Assembly: GCF_024529955.1 (NCBI RefSeq)
Contig: NZ_AP024854.1
Coordinates: forward strand, 1,426,001 to 1,490,000
Origin: Photobacterium toruni
GTDB taxonomy: Bacteria > Pseudomonadota > Gammaproteobacteria > Enterobacterales > Vibrionaceae
DNA: 64,000 nt
Reading direction: 5' to 3'
Of the stretch, positions 39,548 to 47,858 are shown piece after piece. Made by a program: the position numbers and the translations under genes. The notes below the pieces were generated by a model. That model was not told the origin of the DNA, did no database searches, and was given only the letters and a program-made list of their open reading frames with translations. Position 1 is the stretch's first letter. Each line of letters begins with the position of its first letter.

Positions 39548-40372
39548 TTATTGTATTTTTGCGTCAGCAACGAATAATTGTTTGCCATGACGTTGGTAAT
39601 TATTAATAAGTTTTTGTGCTTTAGGGTTAACCAACCAATCACTGAATGTTTTAGCACCTTGGTAGTTAAGATCAGGGTAGCGGCTAGGGTTAATCAAAAT
39701 CACTTGGTAAGGGTTAAATAGACGTTTATCACCTTCGACCATGATTTCAAGATCAAGCTTGGTTTCGTAGGCTAACCATGTACCACGATCTGTTAATGTG
39801 TAAGCTTGTAGCTCTGACGCCATGTTTAGCGTTGGACCCATACCTTGACCGACAGCTTTATAACCACCGAAATTAGGCTCCATTTTTGTTTGAGCCCAAA
39901 TGTTCAATTCTTTTTTGTTCGTGCCTGAATCATCACCACGAGAGATGAATGTAGCATTATCTGCGGCAATTTCTTTTAATGCGTGTGCAACATCGTTATC
40001 ACCTTTAATTTTAGCTGGATCATTTTTAGGGCCAACTAAAACGAAATCGTTGTACATCAAATTACGCGGTAAAACGCCATAACCTTTTTCAACAAATAGG
40101 GCTTCTGATTGAGGTGCGTGAGTCATGACTAAATCAACATCACCGTGTTCACCCATACGTAATGCTTTACCTGTTCCTGCGGCTAACACCTCGACGGTAT
40201 AGCCAGTGTCTTTAGTAAATGCAGGCAATAAATAATCTAGCAATCCTGAATGATAGGTACTGGTCGTGGTGGCTAAACGTACGGTTTTGTTCATAGTTGT
40301 TTCTGATGTTGCATAAGCCATTGTTGCTGATGCGCAGCCGAGAATAACTAAAGTTGTTTTTAATAAGTTCAT
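39548..40372 (-). CDS. tupA: Tungstate-binding periplasmic protein
   Basis: 274 aa with signal peptide (about 1-21, ending TMAYA). The mature N-terminus has LATTTSTYHSGLLDYLLPAF; the TTTS motif is characteristic of TupA, which binds tungstate with very high selectivity over molybdate. Other family parts are AAGTGKALRMGEHGDVDLVMTH and SRGDDSGTN. Start ATG 40372 has AGGA six bases upstream (the ATG at 40378 directly abuts it). First gene of the operon; a consensus sigma-54 promoter lies 126 bases upstream. Confidence 0.93.
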   Translation of the reverse strand: MNLLKTTLVILGCASATMAYATSETTMNKTVRLATTTSTYHSGLLDYLLPAFTKDTGYTVEVLAAGTGKALRMGEHGDVDLVMTHAPQSEALFVEKGYGVLPRNLMYNDFVLVGPKNDPAKIKGDNDVAHALKEIAADNATFISRGDDSGTNKKELNIWAQTKMEPNFGGYKAVGQGMGPTLNMASELQAYTLTDRGTWLAYETKLDLEIMVEGDKRLFNPYQVILINPSRYPDLNYQGAKTFSDWLVNPKAQKLINNYQRHGKQLFVADAKIQ

Positions 40373-40409
40373 CAACATTCCTGATCGATTGGTTTACATT
40401 AAAAAGTGT

Positions 40410-40468
40410 TGAGATGATAAGTCATCCGTTTTTGGCGCTGAATATATGCGGCAAAATGACCCATCTCA
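40410..40468 (-). promoter_or_regulatory. Inverted repeat in the tupA leader
   Basis: TGAGATG-ATAA-GTCAT (40410-40425) is complementary to ATGAC-C-CATCTCA (40456-40468). In the RNA from the predicted sigma-54 start it would form a 12-bp stem with a bulge/internal loop and a 30-nt apical region, about 40 nt before the tupA RBS. It does not show the conserved blocks of the Moco riboswitch that I remember. Confidence 0.45.
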
Positions 40469-40497
40469 TGGTAATAAATAGCGCTGCTCAGCTATAA

Positions 40498-40512
40498 GCA
40501 AATAAAGTGCCA
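40498..40512 (-). promoter_or_regulatory. Sigma-54 promoter of the tup operon
   Basis: On the minus strand TGGCACTTTATTTGC: exact consensus TGGCAC-N5-TTGC. Transcription would begin near 40487, about 115 nt before tupA. Confidence 0.85.
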
Positions 40513-40635
40513 TCTTTTTTATGTTGATGAAAAGGGTTAATTATGTGATTTTGGTATCATATATTACTTAAAAGAGGTTAAAGGTAACCGAAATTATACT
40601 AAATGATAAAACTATTTTGACTTAATGATTCATAG

Positions 40636-40678
40636 TGAGACAAAATGTCGCAAATTTTACTTTGGTTAAAATGTCTCT
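40636..40678. promoter_or_regulatory. Enhancer-type palindromes (UAS) upstream of the NtrC-type gene
   Basis: TGAGACAAAATGTCGCA (40636-40652) is a near-perfect palindrome; a second degenerate copy ends with AAAATGTCTC at 40678. Both are 125-180 bases from the tup sigma-54 promoter, the usual enhancer distance. The second one ends 6 bases before the regulator ATG and could repress it. Confidence 0.7.
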
Positions 40679-40684
40679 TTATTT

Positions 40685-42145
40685 ATGTCTGATTTTAGTT
40701 TGTCTTCATCTTGGACGGCGGTTTCTGTATTAGTGGTTGATGATGAACCAGGAATGCGCACGATTTTAAAGAAAGCGTTAAGTAAAAAATTTGCTCAAGT
40801 AGATACTGCTGGAAGTATTGAAGAAGCTGAAGAAATTCGTAAACGTTGCCATTTTGATTTGTTAATTGTTGATATTAACTTACCCGGTCGTTCAGGGATT
40901 GAATGGCATGAAGCTTTTGATCCAACAACACGTCGTAGTGATGTGATATTTATGACGGGCTATGCTGATTTAGAAATGGCAATTCAAGCCTTACGTGCAG
41001 GCGCCTCGGACTTTATTCTAAAACCATTTAATCTTGATCAAATGATGCAATCGGTCAATCGGTGTATTGAACGCAGGCTAGTGGAACGCCAAAATTTCGC
41101 ACTGCAACGTGATGTTGAGCGTAGCTACCCTGTAAACATTATTGGTGATGCTCCCGCGACACAGCAAATGAAAAAGCTGATTGCACAAGTTGCACCGTCT
41201 ATTGCTGCAGTGTTAGTGGAAGGTGAATCAGGAACAGGTAAAGAGCTAGTCGCACGCGCATTGCATCAGTTAAGTAAGCGTACAGGACCTTTTGTTCCAA
41301 TTAACTGTGGTGCTATTGCGCCTGAACTTTTAGAAAGTGAGCTGTTTGGTCATGTATCAGGGGCATTTACAGGCGCAAAGAAAAGTCGCGAAGGTCTGTT
41401 TCGAGTGGCTAATAATGGCACATTGTTTTTAGATGAAATTGGTGAAATGCCATTAGCAATGCAGTCATCATTGTTACGCGCACTAGAACAAAAAGCCATT
41501 CGTCCTGTTGGCTCAGAGCGAGAAATTCAAATTGATGTTCGTATTGTTGCCGCGACCAACCGTAACCTAAAACTTGAAGTTGAAGAAGGTCGTTTTCGTC
41601 GAGATCTGTACTATCGATTAAATGTACTGACCATTGATTTGCCATCATTACGTGAGCGTGTAGAAGATATTCCGTCATTAACCCATCATTTTACACAACA
41701 ACTCTCAAAAGATTTAGGTATGAAAACTATTAGTTGGACTCATGAAGATATTTTGGCAATGCAGGCCTATTCATGGCCCGGTAATATTCGTGAACTACGT
41801 AATATGATGGAGCGGTGTATTTTATTGGGTAAGCCACCTGCTGATTATTGGCGTGAATTACAAGGTGATGCACTACCTATTGTGATGGCAAGTGAGCAAG
41901 GGATAACAGGGGAAGCGCTTGAACTTAATAGCGGTCATCTTCAGCGACCATGTCAATGTAATGATGATGGAGAAGATCAATATTGTTATCCCGTCACATG
42001 GACATTAAAAGAGGTTGAAAAAGCACATATTATGCAAGTTGTTGATGCTAGCGAAGGGAATAAATCAGCAGCAGCTCGTCAGCTTGGTGTTGCAAGAAAA
42101 ACCTTAGAGCGTAAATATAAAGAATGGACTGAAGAGTTATTATGA
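40685..42145 (+). CDS. Sigma-54-dependent NtrC-type response regulator
   Basis: 486 aa. Receiver domain with Asp19-Asp20 and phospho-acceptor Asp63 (LIVDINLPG), Thr91 and Lys113. AAA+ domain: Walker A GESGTGKE (180-187), GAFTGA loop contacting sigma-54 (226-231), Walker B TLFLDE (246-251), arginine-finger region FRRDLYYRLNV. C-terminal Fis-like HTH (about 459-481, NKSAAARQLGVARKTLERK). The linker has three clustered cysteines (Cys423, Cys425, Cys434). It overlaps the kinase gene by 4 bases. Divergent from tupA. I infer that it controls the four sigma-54 promoters of this locus. No RBS is visible before the ATG. Confidence 0.93.
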   Translation: MSDFSLSSSWTAVSVLVVDDEPGMRTILKKALSKKFAQVDTAGSIEEAEEIRKRCHFDLLIVDINLPGRSGIEWHEAFDPTTRRSDVIFMTGYADLEMAIQALRAGASDFILKPFNLDQMMQSVNRCIERRLVERQNFALQRDVERSYPVNIIGDAPATQQMKKLIAQVAPSIAAVLVEGESGTGKELVARALHQLSKRTGPFVPINCGAIAPELLESELFGHVSGAFTGAKKSREGLFRVANNGTLFLDEIGEMPLAMQSSLLRALEQKAIRPVGSEREIQIDVRIVAATNRNLKLEVEEGRFRRDLYYRLNVLTIDLPSLRERVEDIPSLTHHFTQQLSKDLGMKTISWTHEDILAMQAYSWPGNIRELRNMMERCILLGKPPADYWRELQGDALPIVMASEQGITGEALELNSGHLQRPCQCNDDGEDQYCYPVTWTLKEVEKAHIMQVVDASEGNKSAAARQLGVARKTLERKYKEWTEELL

Positions 42146-44184
42146 GAGTAAAAACGTTTGTATTAATGTGGTTACGACGTTGTAAAACCATGGTGCGCTA
42201 TCGGCTCTTAGTGCTTACTTCAGTGCCTATTTTTCTTACGTTGTTAGCTTTAATCGCAATTACCTTGTATTGGACTGTTACTTATACTTGGCAAAATGCC
42301 TTAATGAACGTAAAAGCAGATTTAGCTGTTGCTCATCATAGTATGGTGCTCCTAAAAAAAGAGCAACGGATGGAGTTACAAGCGTTATCTAATTCTTATG
42401 GTTTTCAACGACGATTACGGTTTGATGAAATAACATTAAAAAATTGGGTTAGTCAGCAAGATCATCGGTATAAATTAGATTTTGTAGTGTTGCATCCCGT
42501 GAGTGATCTCGATTTATTTTCAAGCCAAGAACAAGCGTTATTATTGTCAGGGAAAGAACAGACATTTTTTCAGGTATTAGATAGTACGGCACTTTATAAT
42601 TTAAACCCTAATTTGCCCGCAAAAGCGCAACTGCCTTTACTTAAAGAAGGCGCAATTGAAAAAAAAGGACTCGTTAGTCGTAGTTTAGTGCCGATTTTTA
42701 ATCAACAAGGCACGCTTAAATGGATTTTAGATGGCGGTATTTTATTAAATAATAGTACTTCGCTGGTGGATCGTATTCGTGACTTAGTTTATGCCAAAGG
42801 TACTTTGCCAATCGGTAGTCTGGGTACAGTGACATTGTTTATGGGTGATGTGCGTATTAGCACCAATGTACCATTAGACAGTACAAGTCTTATTGGTCGG
42901 GCTGTAGGTACTCGCGTTTCTGAAGCCGTTAAACAACACGTATTGCAACAAGGGAAAACGTTTGTTGATCGCGCTTTTGTGTATGATAGTTGGTATGTTT
43001 CTGCTTATGAACCGTTACATGCGAATGACGGTAAAGTTGTGGGTATGCTTTATACTGGGTATCTACAATGGCCACTAATTCATCGCCATTTAACGAATAT
43101 TATTGAGATGAGTGTTAGTATATTTTTAGTATTATTATTTACTAGCATTATTGTTTATCGTGGCTCGCGCGATTTATTTTTACCGATTGAAAAAATTTAT
43201 CATGTTGCTAAAGCTGTACAGATGGGGTTAAAGCGACGTGTTGGTAAATTGAATTTATGCGAAGGACATGAATTACAAATATTGGGTGAGCAATTTGATT
43301 CTATGTTGGATCAGTTAGAGCAACGTAATGGTTTAATTAAACTAACAGCAATAGAGTTAGAGGAAAAAGTAGAACAACGTACTCAAAGTCTACATCAGAA
43401 AACTGAAGAATTAGAACAACACATTAAATTATTAAATCAAGCACGTTCAAAGTTAGTAACAACAGAAAAATTAGCTGCTCTTGGTGAGTTAACGGCAGGT
43501 ATTGCTCATGAAATTAACAATCCAGTCGCTGTTATTTTAGGAAATATTGAGTTAATTCAGTTAGAGCTTGGTGATAGTACTGCTGATGTTCAAGAAGAGC
43601 TGGTTGCCATTCATCTACAAATTGATCGTATTCGTAATATTACTCGTAGTTTATTGCAATATAGTCGTCAAGGTGGCGTACAAGATGAAGTGACATGGCA
43701 TCATTTAAATTTGATTGTAGAAGAAAGCTTAACGCTTGTTCGTTCTGGTACTAAAAAGATGGATGTTCAATTTGAGGTTAACCTTGCAGCTAAATGCAGT
43801 GTTGAAGTAAATCGTCATCAACTATTGCAAGTGTTGGTTAATTTGCAAATGAATGGTATCCATGCGATGGATGATAAAGGTTTATTGAAGATAGCTACCA
43901 ATGATTGGTTAGATGAACAGGGAGAGGTCCGTGGAGCAATGGTTGCTATTTCCGATCATGGCTGTGGCATTTCAGCACAAAATATGAAACGTATTTTTGA
44001 TCCTTTTTTTACTACCCGTCGTTCTGGTACAGGGCTAGGTTTGTCTGTCAGCCAGAGTATTGTGGCTAATGTCGGTGGAGAAATAACGGTTGATTCTGTA
44101 GAAGGTCAAGGTTCCACATTTACCGTATATCTTAAACATAAGAAAGAATCGCCCAGTGAACTGGATCTTCATGTGACAGCGTAA
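42142..44184 (+). CDS. Sensor histidine kinase, partner of the NtrC-type regulator
   Basis: 680 aa. First membrane segment about 20-46, then a periplasmic sensor of about 270 residues, probably a single Cache domain (contains LGTVTLFMGDVRISTNVP and YEPLHANDGKVVGMLYTGY). A second membrane segment (about 315-340), HAMP and a coiled coil (KVEQRTQSLHQKTEELEQ) follow. HisKA: LGELTAGIAHEINNPVAVIL with the phospho-acceptor His. HATPase_c: VNLQMNGIHAMDD, DHGCGI, GTGLGLSVSQSIV. Cache kinases usually sense small organic acids; formate is a tempting ligand but is not shown. ATGA overlap with the regulator gene. Confidence 0.9.
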   Translation: MRVKTFVLMWLRRCKTMVRYRLLVLTSVPIFLTLLALIAITLYWTVTYTWQNALMNVKADLAVAHHSMVLLKKEQRMELQALSNSYGFQRRLRFDEITLKNWVSQQDHRYKLDFVVLHPVSDLDLFSSQEQALLLSGKEQTFFQVLDSTALYNLNPNLPAKAQLPLLKEGAIEKKGLVSRSLVPIFNQQGTLKWILDGGILLNNSTSLVDRIRDLVYAKGTLPIGSLGTVTLFMGDVRISTNVPLDSTSLIGRAVGTRVSEAVKQHVLQQGKTFVDRAFVYDSWYVSAYEPLHANDGKVVGMLYTGYLQWPLIHRHLTNIIEMSVSIFLVLLFTSIIVYRGSRDLFLPIEKIYHVAKAVQMGLKRRVGKLNLCEGHELQILGEQFDSMLDQLEQRNGLIKLTAIELEEKVEQRTQSLHQKTEELEQHIKLLNQARSKLVTTEKLAALGELTAGIAHEINNPVAVILGNIELIQLELGDSTADVQEELVAIHLQIDRIRNITRSLLQYSRQGGVQDEVTWHHLNLIVEESLTLVRSGTKKMDVQFEVNLAAKCSVEVNRHQLLQVLVNLQMNGIHAMDDKGLLKIATNDWLDEQGEVRGAMVAISDHGCGISAQNMKRIFDPFFTTRRSGTGLGLSVSQSIVANVGGEITVDSVEGQGSTFTVYLKHKKESPSELDLHVTA

Positions 44185-44206
44185 CAAAAACCAGATTTAT
44201 GAATAA

Positions 44207-44259
44207 CAAAAAGCCCCTTGGTAACTGCTTGTTCATTGCAGTTACCAAGGGGCTTTTTT
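44207..44259 (+). terminator. Strong terminator after the sensor kinase
   Basis: A long stem: AAAAAGCCCCTTGGTAACTGC pairs almost perfectly with the downstream GCAGTTACCAAGGGGC arm, followed by TTTTTT. Also in position to stop transcripts from the small minus-strand ORF at 44300-44401. Confidence 0.9.
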
Positions 44260-44299
44260 GTCGCGTTGTGTTTTTAGCTGATTGTAATATAAACCATAA

Positions 44300-44401
44300 T
44301 TACATAATGGATAAACCAACGACAAGAAACAGTGATGCGGTAAGAGATATTCGGCTAATCAGCCCGAATGAGGAAGGGATAATCATTTCGGTATGCGGCA
44401 T
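44300..44401 (-). CDS. Small (33-aa) single-pass membrane protein
   Basis: ATG at 44401 has a textbook RBS (AAGGAG, five to six bases upstream on the minus strand) and opens a 33-codon frame. The N-terminus is MPHTEMIIPSSFG, followed by a hydrophobic helix with one arginine (about residues 14-33, ending LFLVVGLSIM). No family recognised. The gene is followed on its strand by the long hairpin at 44207-44259, whose A-rich side would act as a U-run. Too short for most gene callers. Confidence 0.6.
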   Translation of the reverse strand: MPHTEMIIPSSFGLISRISLTASLFLVVGLSIM

Positions 44402-44504
44402 AGATGCTCCTTTTGCTTGAAGACCATTTAAAGCATAGCTTATATGTTTGTATCATATTGTTTTAATGTTTAATTTTTTCGATAAAATGAGAGTTAAAAC
44501 AATA

Positions 44505-44547
44505 ATCGCGGTCATATTGAATCAAAAAGGTGACCAATGACCGCGAT
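44505..44547 (-). terminator. Terminator of the C45-type hydrolase
   Basis: On the minus strand ATCGCGGTCAT pairs with ATGACCGCGAT across a 21-nt loop, followed by TATTGTTTTA; 16 bases after the stop. Confidence 0.6.
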
Positions 44548-44562
44548 ATGAGGTTCTATTAA

Positions 44563-46197
44563 TTAGATAAATTTCATCTCTGTCCATGGTTCAGATGGGC
44601 GACTTAATAAATAACCTGATTGCCATCCCCATTGCTGGTGGGCTTTAATAAAGGCTTTTGCATCAAATGGTGCGCCATTCGCACGACCAAAACGCGCACT
44701 GATGGTTAAGTTTTTAATATCATTGCTGTTGGCAACTTTACCATCAACAGAGCCTGCTGGTGTAAAGGGTACATTCCATACTGCTGCTGGATCAGAGACA
44801 TACGGTTGTGAATCTTTATCATATTCAGCACAAATATTACGTGATGATGCATCCATTTTGTTTAGGTAGACATCATAAGTATCACCGAGCATTTTCTGAC
44901 CTGTTGCCACATTAATTGTACCGTTGTATTTATGCATCAGTTGGATCCAACGTAAACGACGAGCACCTTCTTGTTGACGAATATCGTTGTAGTCAACATC
45001 AGAACCTTCAATATAGCGTAAACGTGGATCAACAGAGACGTTTTCGCCAGTGAAGTAGCCTGATTTTAATTCATTGAAGTATTGATAAACACGACCTTGA
45101 CCAAACTTAGCAATATGGTTGTTATTAATATCACCGATGAGCCATGTATTAGCATAACCACCATTGTTACCTTTTTCTTCAAGCTTGATCCAACTATCAA
45201 TGCTATTAGCATACTGACTTGCTTCACGAACTCGAATAAATTCAGGAATACCACCTGCTTTCCAATCCGTCACGTTGGCTAATGTGGTTTCTACAACGGC
45301 AAGACCTGCGCCTGTTTCCCAGAAGTCGGTACCAGATTCAATCATACCAGGTGTTGTTTGGAAGGCCATTTTGTAACCTTTATCTGGCGTGATATCTAAA
45401 ATGACGTTAGAAAATTGACCAGACCAGAAATCATTAAAGGTTTCGTGACCAATGACAATACCTTTATTATTTGTCGCGTTGCCTGTTGCGATAAAGGCAC
45501 TGCAATTACCTTTTGCACCTTCAATGTTGGCACTATTTTTACTTAGTTCAACATTATTGGTGTTCATTTCAGCTTTAGTATACGGGGCAGGGAATGCGGA
45601 TGTATTAATTAAACCAGGATCAACCCACTTGGTATAATTATGCATCCCCACTGAAGGCCACCAGTAACCTGTAAGCTCAATCATGTCGTTCCATGTAATA
45701 ATGTCAGCAAGAGTGACATGCAAACCTGCAGCATTTAAGCCTTTAGCAATACCTTCCATTTCTTGACGAAGTTCTACGGGAATCTTCCCTTTAGTTTGTT
45801 CTAATGCGGCTTTTTGCCATGCACTATAAGGGACACCTGTTGTTAGGTAGGTCATGCTCCAGCTATCTTTCCACGCTAATTTAAAATCAGGTGCGATAAG
45901 ATAACCATATTGAAAGCCACGATCAAAAGCATTGCCTTTAATACCTACATGCCACCAACCATTCTTTTTCTCTAATTTAGCTTGATCAACAATTTTTTGT
46001 TGTTGCTCAGTTAATTTAGTTTGGTATAACGCCCCAGTCACTGGTGCTGTAATTTGCTCAAGTAATAGTTTGGGTGGGTATTGGGTTAAATGTTGTGTTT
46101 CAGAAGCTGATGCGTTGGCATAGCTAACAGATGCAAGTGAGATAATACATGCAAGAATTGTCTTTTTACCGAGAGAGTGTTTCGAATGCATTTTCAT
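44563..46197 (-). CDS. Secreted C45-family autoproteolytic hydrolase (phospholipase B-like)
   Basis: 544 aa with signal peptide (ending SYANA). It resembles C45-type Ntn-hydrolases / acyl-CoA:6-APA acyltransferase-like and phospholipase B-like proteins: the predicted nucleophile is Cys232 in GAKGNCSAFIATG, preceded by a roughly 230-residue propeptide-like region (WWHVGIKGNAFDRGFQYGY, the family's N-terminal motif) and followed by VIGHETFNDFW. Autocleavage would place the Cys at the N-terminus of the large subunit. Substrate could be a phospholipid, N-acyl compound or peptide. Start uncertain: ATGs at 46239, 46197 and 46191; no clear RBS. Confidence 0.75.
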   Translation of the reverse strand: MKMHSKHSLGKKTILACIISLASVSYANASASETQHLTQYPPKLLLEQITAPVTGALYQTKLTEQQQKIVDQAKLEKKNGWWHVGIKGNAFDRGFQYGYLIAPDFKLAWKDSWSMTYLTTGVPYSAWQKAALEQTKGKIPVELRQEMEGIAKGLNAAGLHVTLADIITWNDMIELTGYWWPSVGMHNYTKWVDPGLINTSAFPAPYTKAEMNTNNVELSKNSANIEGAKGNCSAFIATGNATNNKGIVIGHETFNDFWSGQFSNVILDITPDKGYKMAFQTTPGMIESGTDFWETGAGLAVVETTLANVTDWKAGGIPEFIRVREASQYANSIDSWIKLEEKGNNGGYANTWLIGDINNNHIAKFGQGRVYQYFNELKSGYFTGENVSVDPRLRYIEGSDVDYNDIRQQEGARRLRWIQLMHKYNGTINVATGQKMLGDTYDVYLNKMDASSRNICAEYDKDSQPYVSDPAAVWNVPFTPAGSVDGKVANSNDIKNLTISARFGRANGAPFDAKAFIKAHQQWGWQSGYLLSRPSEPWTEMKFI

Positions 46198-46480
46198 AAT
46201 TAACGGCTTTGATGAATATTGAATGAATAGGGTTATCATCCGCCTTTTTTATTGTTCAACAAGAGAGTAAATGAGAGTAAATGCTTTAATAAAATGTAAA
46301 CGTAAGCTGCCATTTTTCAGGTGATTCTTATTAGTTAAAAATACAAAAAAAGGACGTTAATTTTTAATGATAACTAAATGATTTGGTTACTAATAGTGGC
46401 TAAAGTGAGATATTAAGTTGCTAAATGTTAAGTATATTGGGTGAGATGGTTTGGTAATACGTTTTTATATTTAACTTCCG
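46198..46480. other. Promoter region of the C45-type hydrolase
   Basis: About 280-335 AT-rich bases between the hydrolase start and the pbpG terminator. I see no gene and no clear operator. Confidence 0.4.
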
Positions 46481-46513
46481 AAAAAAAGCCAGCATCTTAA
46501 ATGCTGGCTTTTT
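46481..46513 (-). terminator. Terminator of pbpG
   Basis: AAAAAGCCAGCAT pairs with ATGCTGGCTTTTT around CTTAA; 20 bases after the pbpG stop. Confidence 0.88.
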
Positions 46514-46533
46514 ACGTTATCAACTAACAACAA

Positions 46534-47433
46534 TTATTTGGTTAATTCTTTCAGTTTTTGTTGTTGGTAATATTTAGCATCAGCGGAAATTGCTTTGCTT
46601 TTACCTGTTTGTAGCCATTGCTTAATACGACCAGCATCACCAATTGGTGTCATTTTTCCTTGTGAATCAAGCATTACCATTAGGATCTTCTTACCATCAA
46701 TTGTTGTTACCATCGCTAAACAACGACCAGCTTCATCAAGAAAGCCTGTTTTACTTAGGTTAACAGTCCATTTTTTACCACGAACTAACGCATTGGTATT
46801 GGTGTAACCTAATTTATAACGAGGATGGGTAAAGTAAGCAGTATGAACGGCACCATTAGTGCTGTACTTACGAATTTCAGGGTACCTGTAAGCGGCACGT
46901 ACCATTTTAGCAACGTCTGATGCTGTTGAGCGGTTTTTAGGATTAAGGCCTGAGCTATCAACGAAATGAGTATGTGTCATTCCCAATGCTTTAGCTTTTG
47001 CATTCATCGCGCGAATAAATGCTTTGTAACCACCTGGATAGTTCGCAGCAAGAGCCGCGGCAGCTAAGTTTTCAGATGACATTAAAGCAATATGAATCGT
47101 TTCACCACGGCTTAATTCAGAACCAAGACGAACACGAGAGTACGTATTGTACATGTGTTCTTTATCCGTTTTAGTAAAAGTGATTTTTTGGTTTAGCGGT
47201 AATTTTGCATCTAATGTCACCATAGCGGTCATTAGCTTTGTTAGTGAAGCAATCGGCATCACTACGTTGGAATTTTTGCGGTAAAGCGTTTTCCCTGAAC
47301 TTAGATCGATAACATAGCTACTTACAGAAGCGGTCTGTAAATTACTTGGTTTTAGTTTGCTGGTATTAATACTTGCGAAAGAAGAAAAGCTGACACTTGC
47401 AAGTGTAAAAAATAAAATTAAAGCGTTGCGCAC
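46534..47433 (-). CDS. pbpG: D-alanyl-D-alanine endopeptidase (PBP7)
   Basis: Periplasmic peptidoglycan-hydrolysing penicillin-binding protein, 299 aa, signal peptide about 1-20 (ends SSFAS). Catalytic motifs: SxxK at Ser63-Lys66 (IASLTKLMT), SxN in SSENLAAAAL, and KTG in LSKTGFLDEAGR. PBP7 cleaves DD-crosslinks in the sacculus. Size and motifs match E. coli PbpG. Not obviously linked to the formate dehydrogenase genes on either side. Confidence 0.92.
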   Translation of the reverse strand: MRNALILFFTLASVSFSSFASINTSKLKPSNLQTASVSSYVIDLSSGKTLYRKNSNVVMPIASLTKLMTAMVTLDAKLPLNQKITFTKTDKEHMYNTYSRVRLGSELSRGETIHIALMSSENLAAAALAANYPGGYKAFIRAMNAKAKALGMTHTHFVDSSGLNPKNRSTASDVAKMVRAAYRYPEIRKYSTNGAVHTAYFTHPRYKLGYTNTNALVRGKKWTVNLSKTGFLDEAGRCLAMVTTIDGKKILMVMLDSQGKMTPIGDAGRIKQWLQTGKSKAISADAKYYQQQKLKELTK

Positions 47434-47819
47434 AATGGCTCCTTGGATCCCATTTCTAGGTGGGGAATAATTATTCTGATATTGTCATCTTTTCGATTGC
47501 GGTTAAGCAAGTCATGTTTGTGTAAATCCTATTTATAATAGAACATAAAACCAGCACTTAAATAGAAGTCGCTAATGAAACATGATTCAATAAAATAATT
47601 GTTCGATATATTCACTGTAAAAGTGATTTCAACGTATTTAATTACTTCTAGTGACGACGTGAATTAAAGAGATATTTTTTTAAATGAACATATACTAATG
47701 GATATGTCTTTTTTGATTGTATTTGCGTGGGTTTTATTTATTTTTTTTAGTCGTTAGATGTCTTTTTGTGGACGGTGGATTCAAACGCATTATTATTTAT
47801 GCCATCATTTTAAAAATCA
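47434..47819. other. Spacer upstream of pbpG
   Basis: About 385 AT-rich bases that should hold the pbpG promoter. A 19-codon hydrophobic frame at 47698-47757 lacks an RBS and is not counted. No repeat or RNA gene recognised. Confidence 0.4.
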
Positions 47820-47843
47820 CAAGGCCATCAAACAATGACCTTG
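47820..47843 (-). terminator. Terminator of the fdhD operon
   Basis: On the minus strand CAAGGTCAT pairs with ATGGCCTTG (one G-U), followed by TGATTTTT; 16 bases after the last gene. Confidence 0.65.
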
Positions 47844-47858
47844 CTATCAGCACTAAAA

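Noticed and set aside
44199..44420. 73-codon plus-strand ORF after the sensor kinase
   Set aside because: Its first 20 codons are the long terminator hairpin; the opposite strand has a better small ORF (44300-44401).
47698..47757. 19-codon hydrophobic ORF before pbpG
   Set aside because: No RBS, very short, in T-rich spacer.
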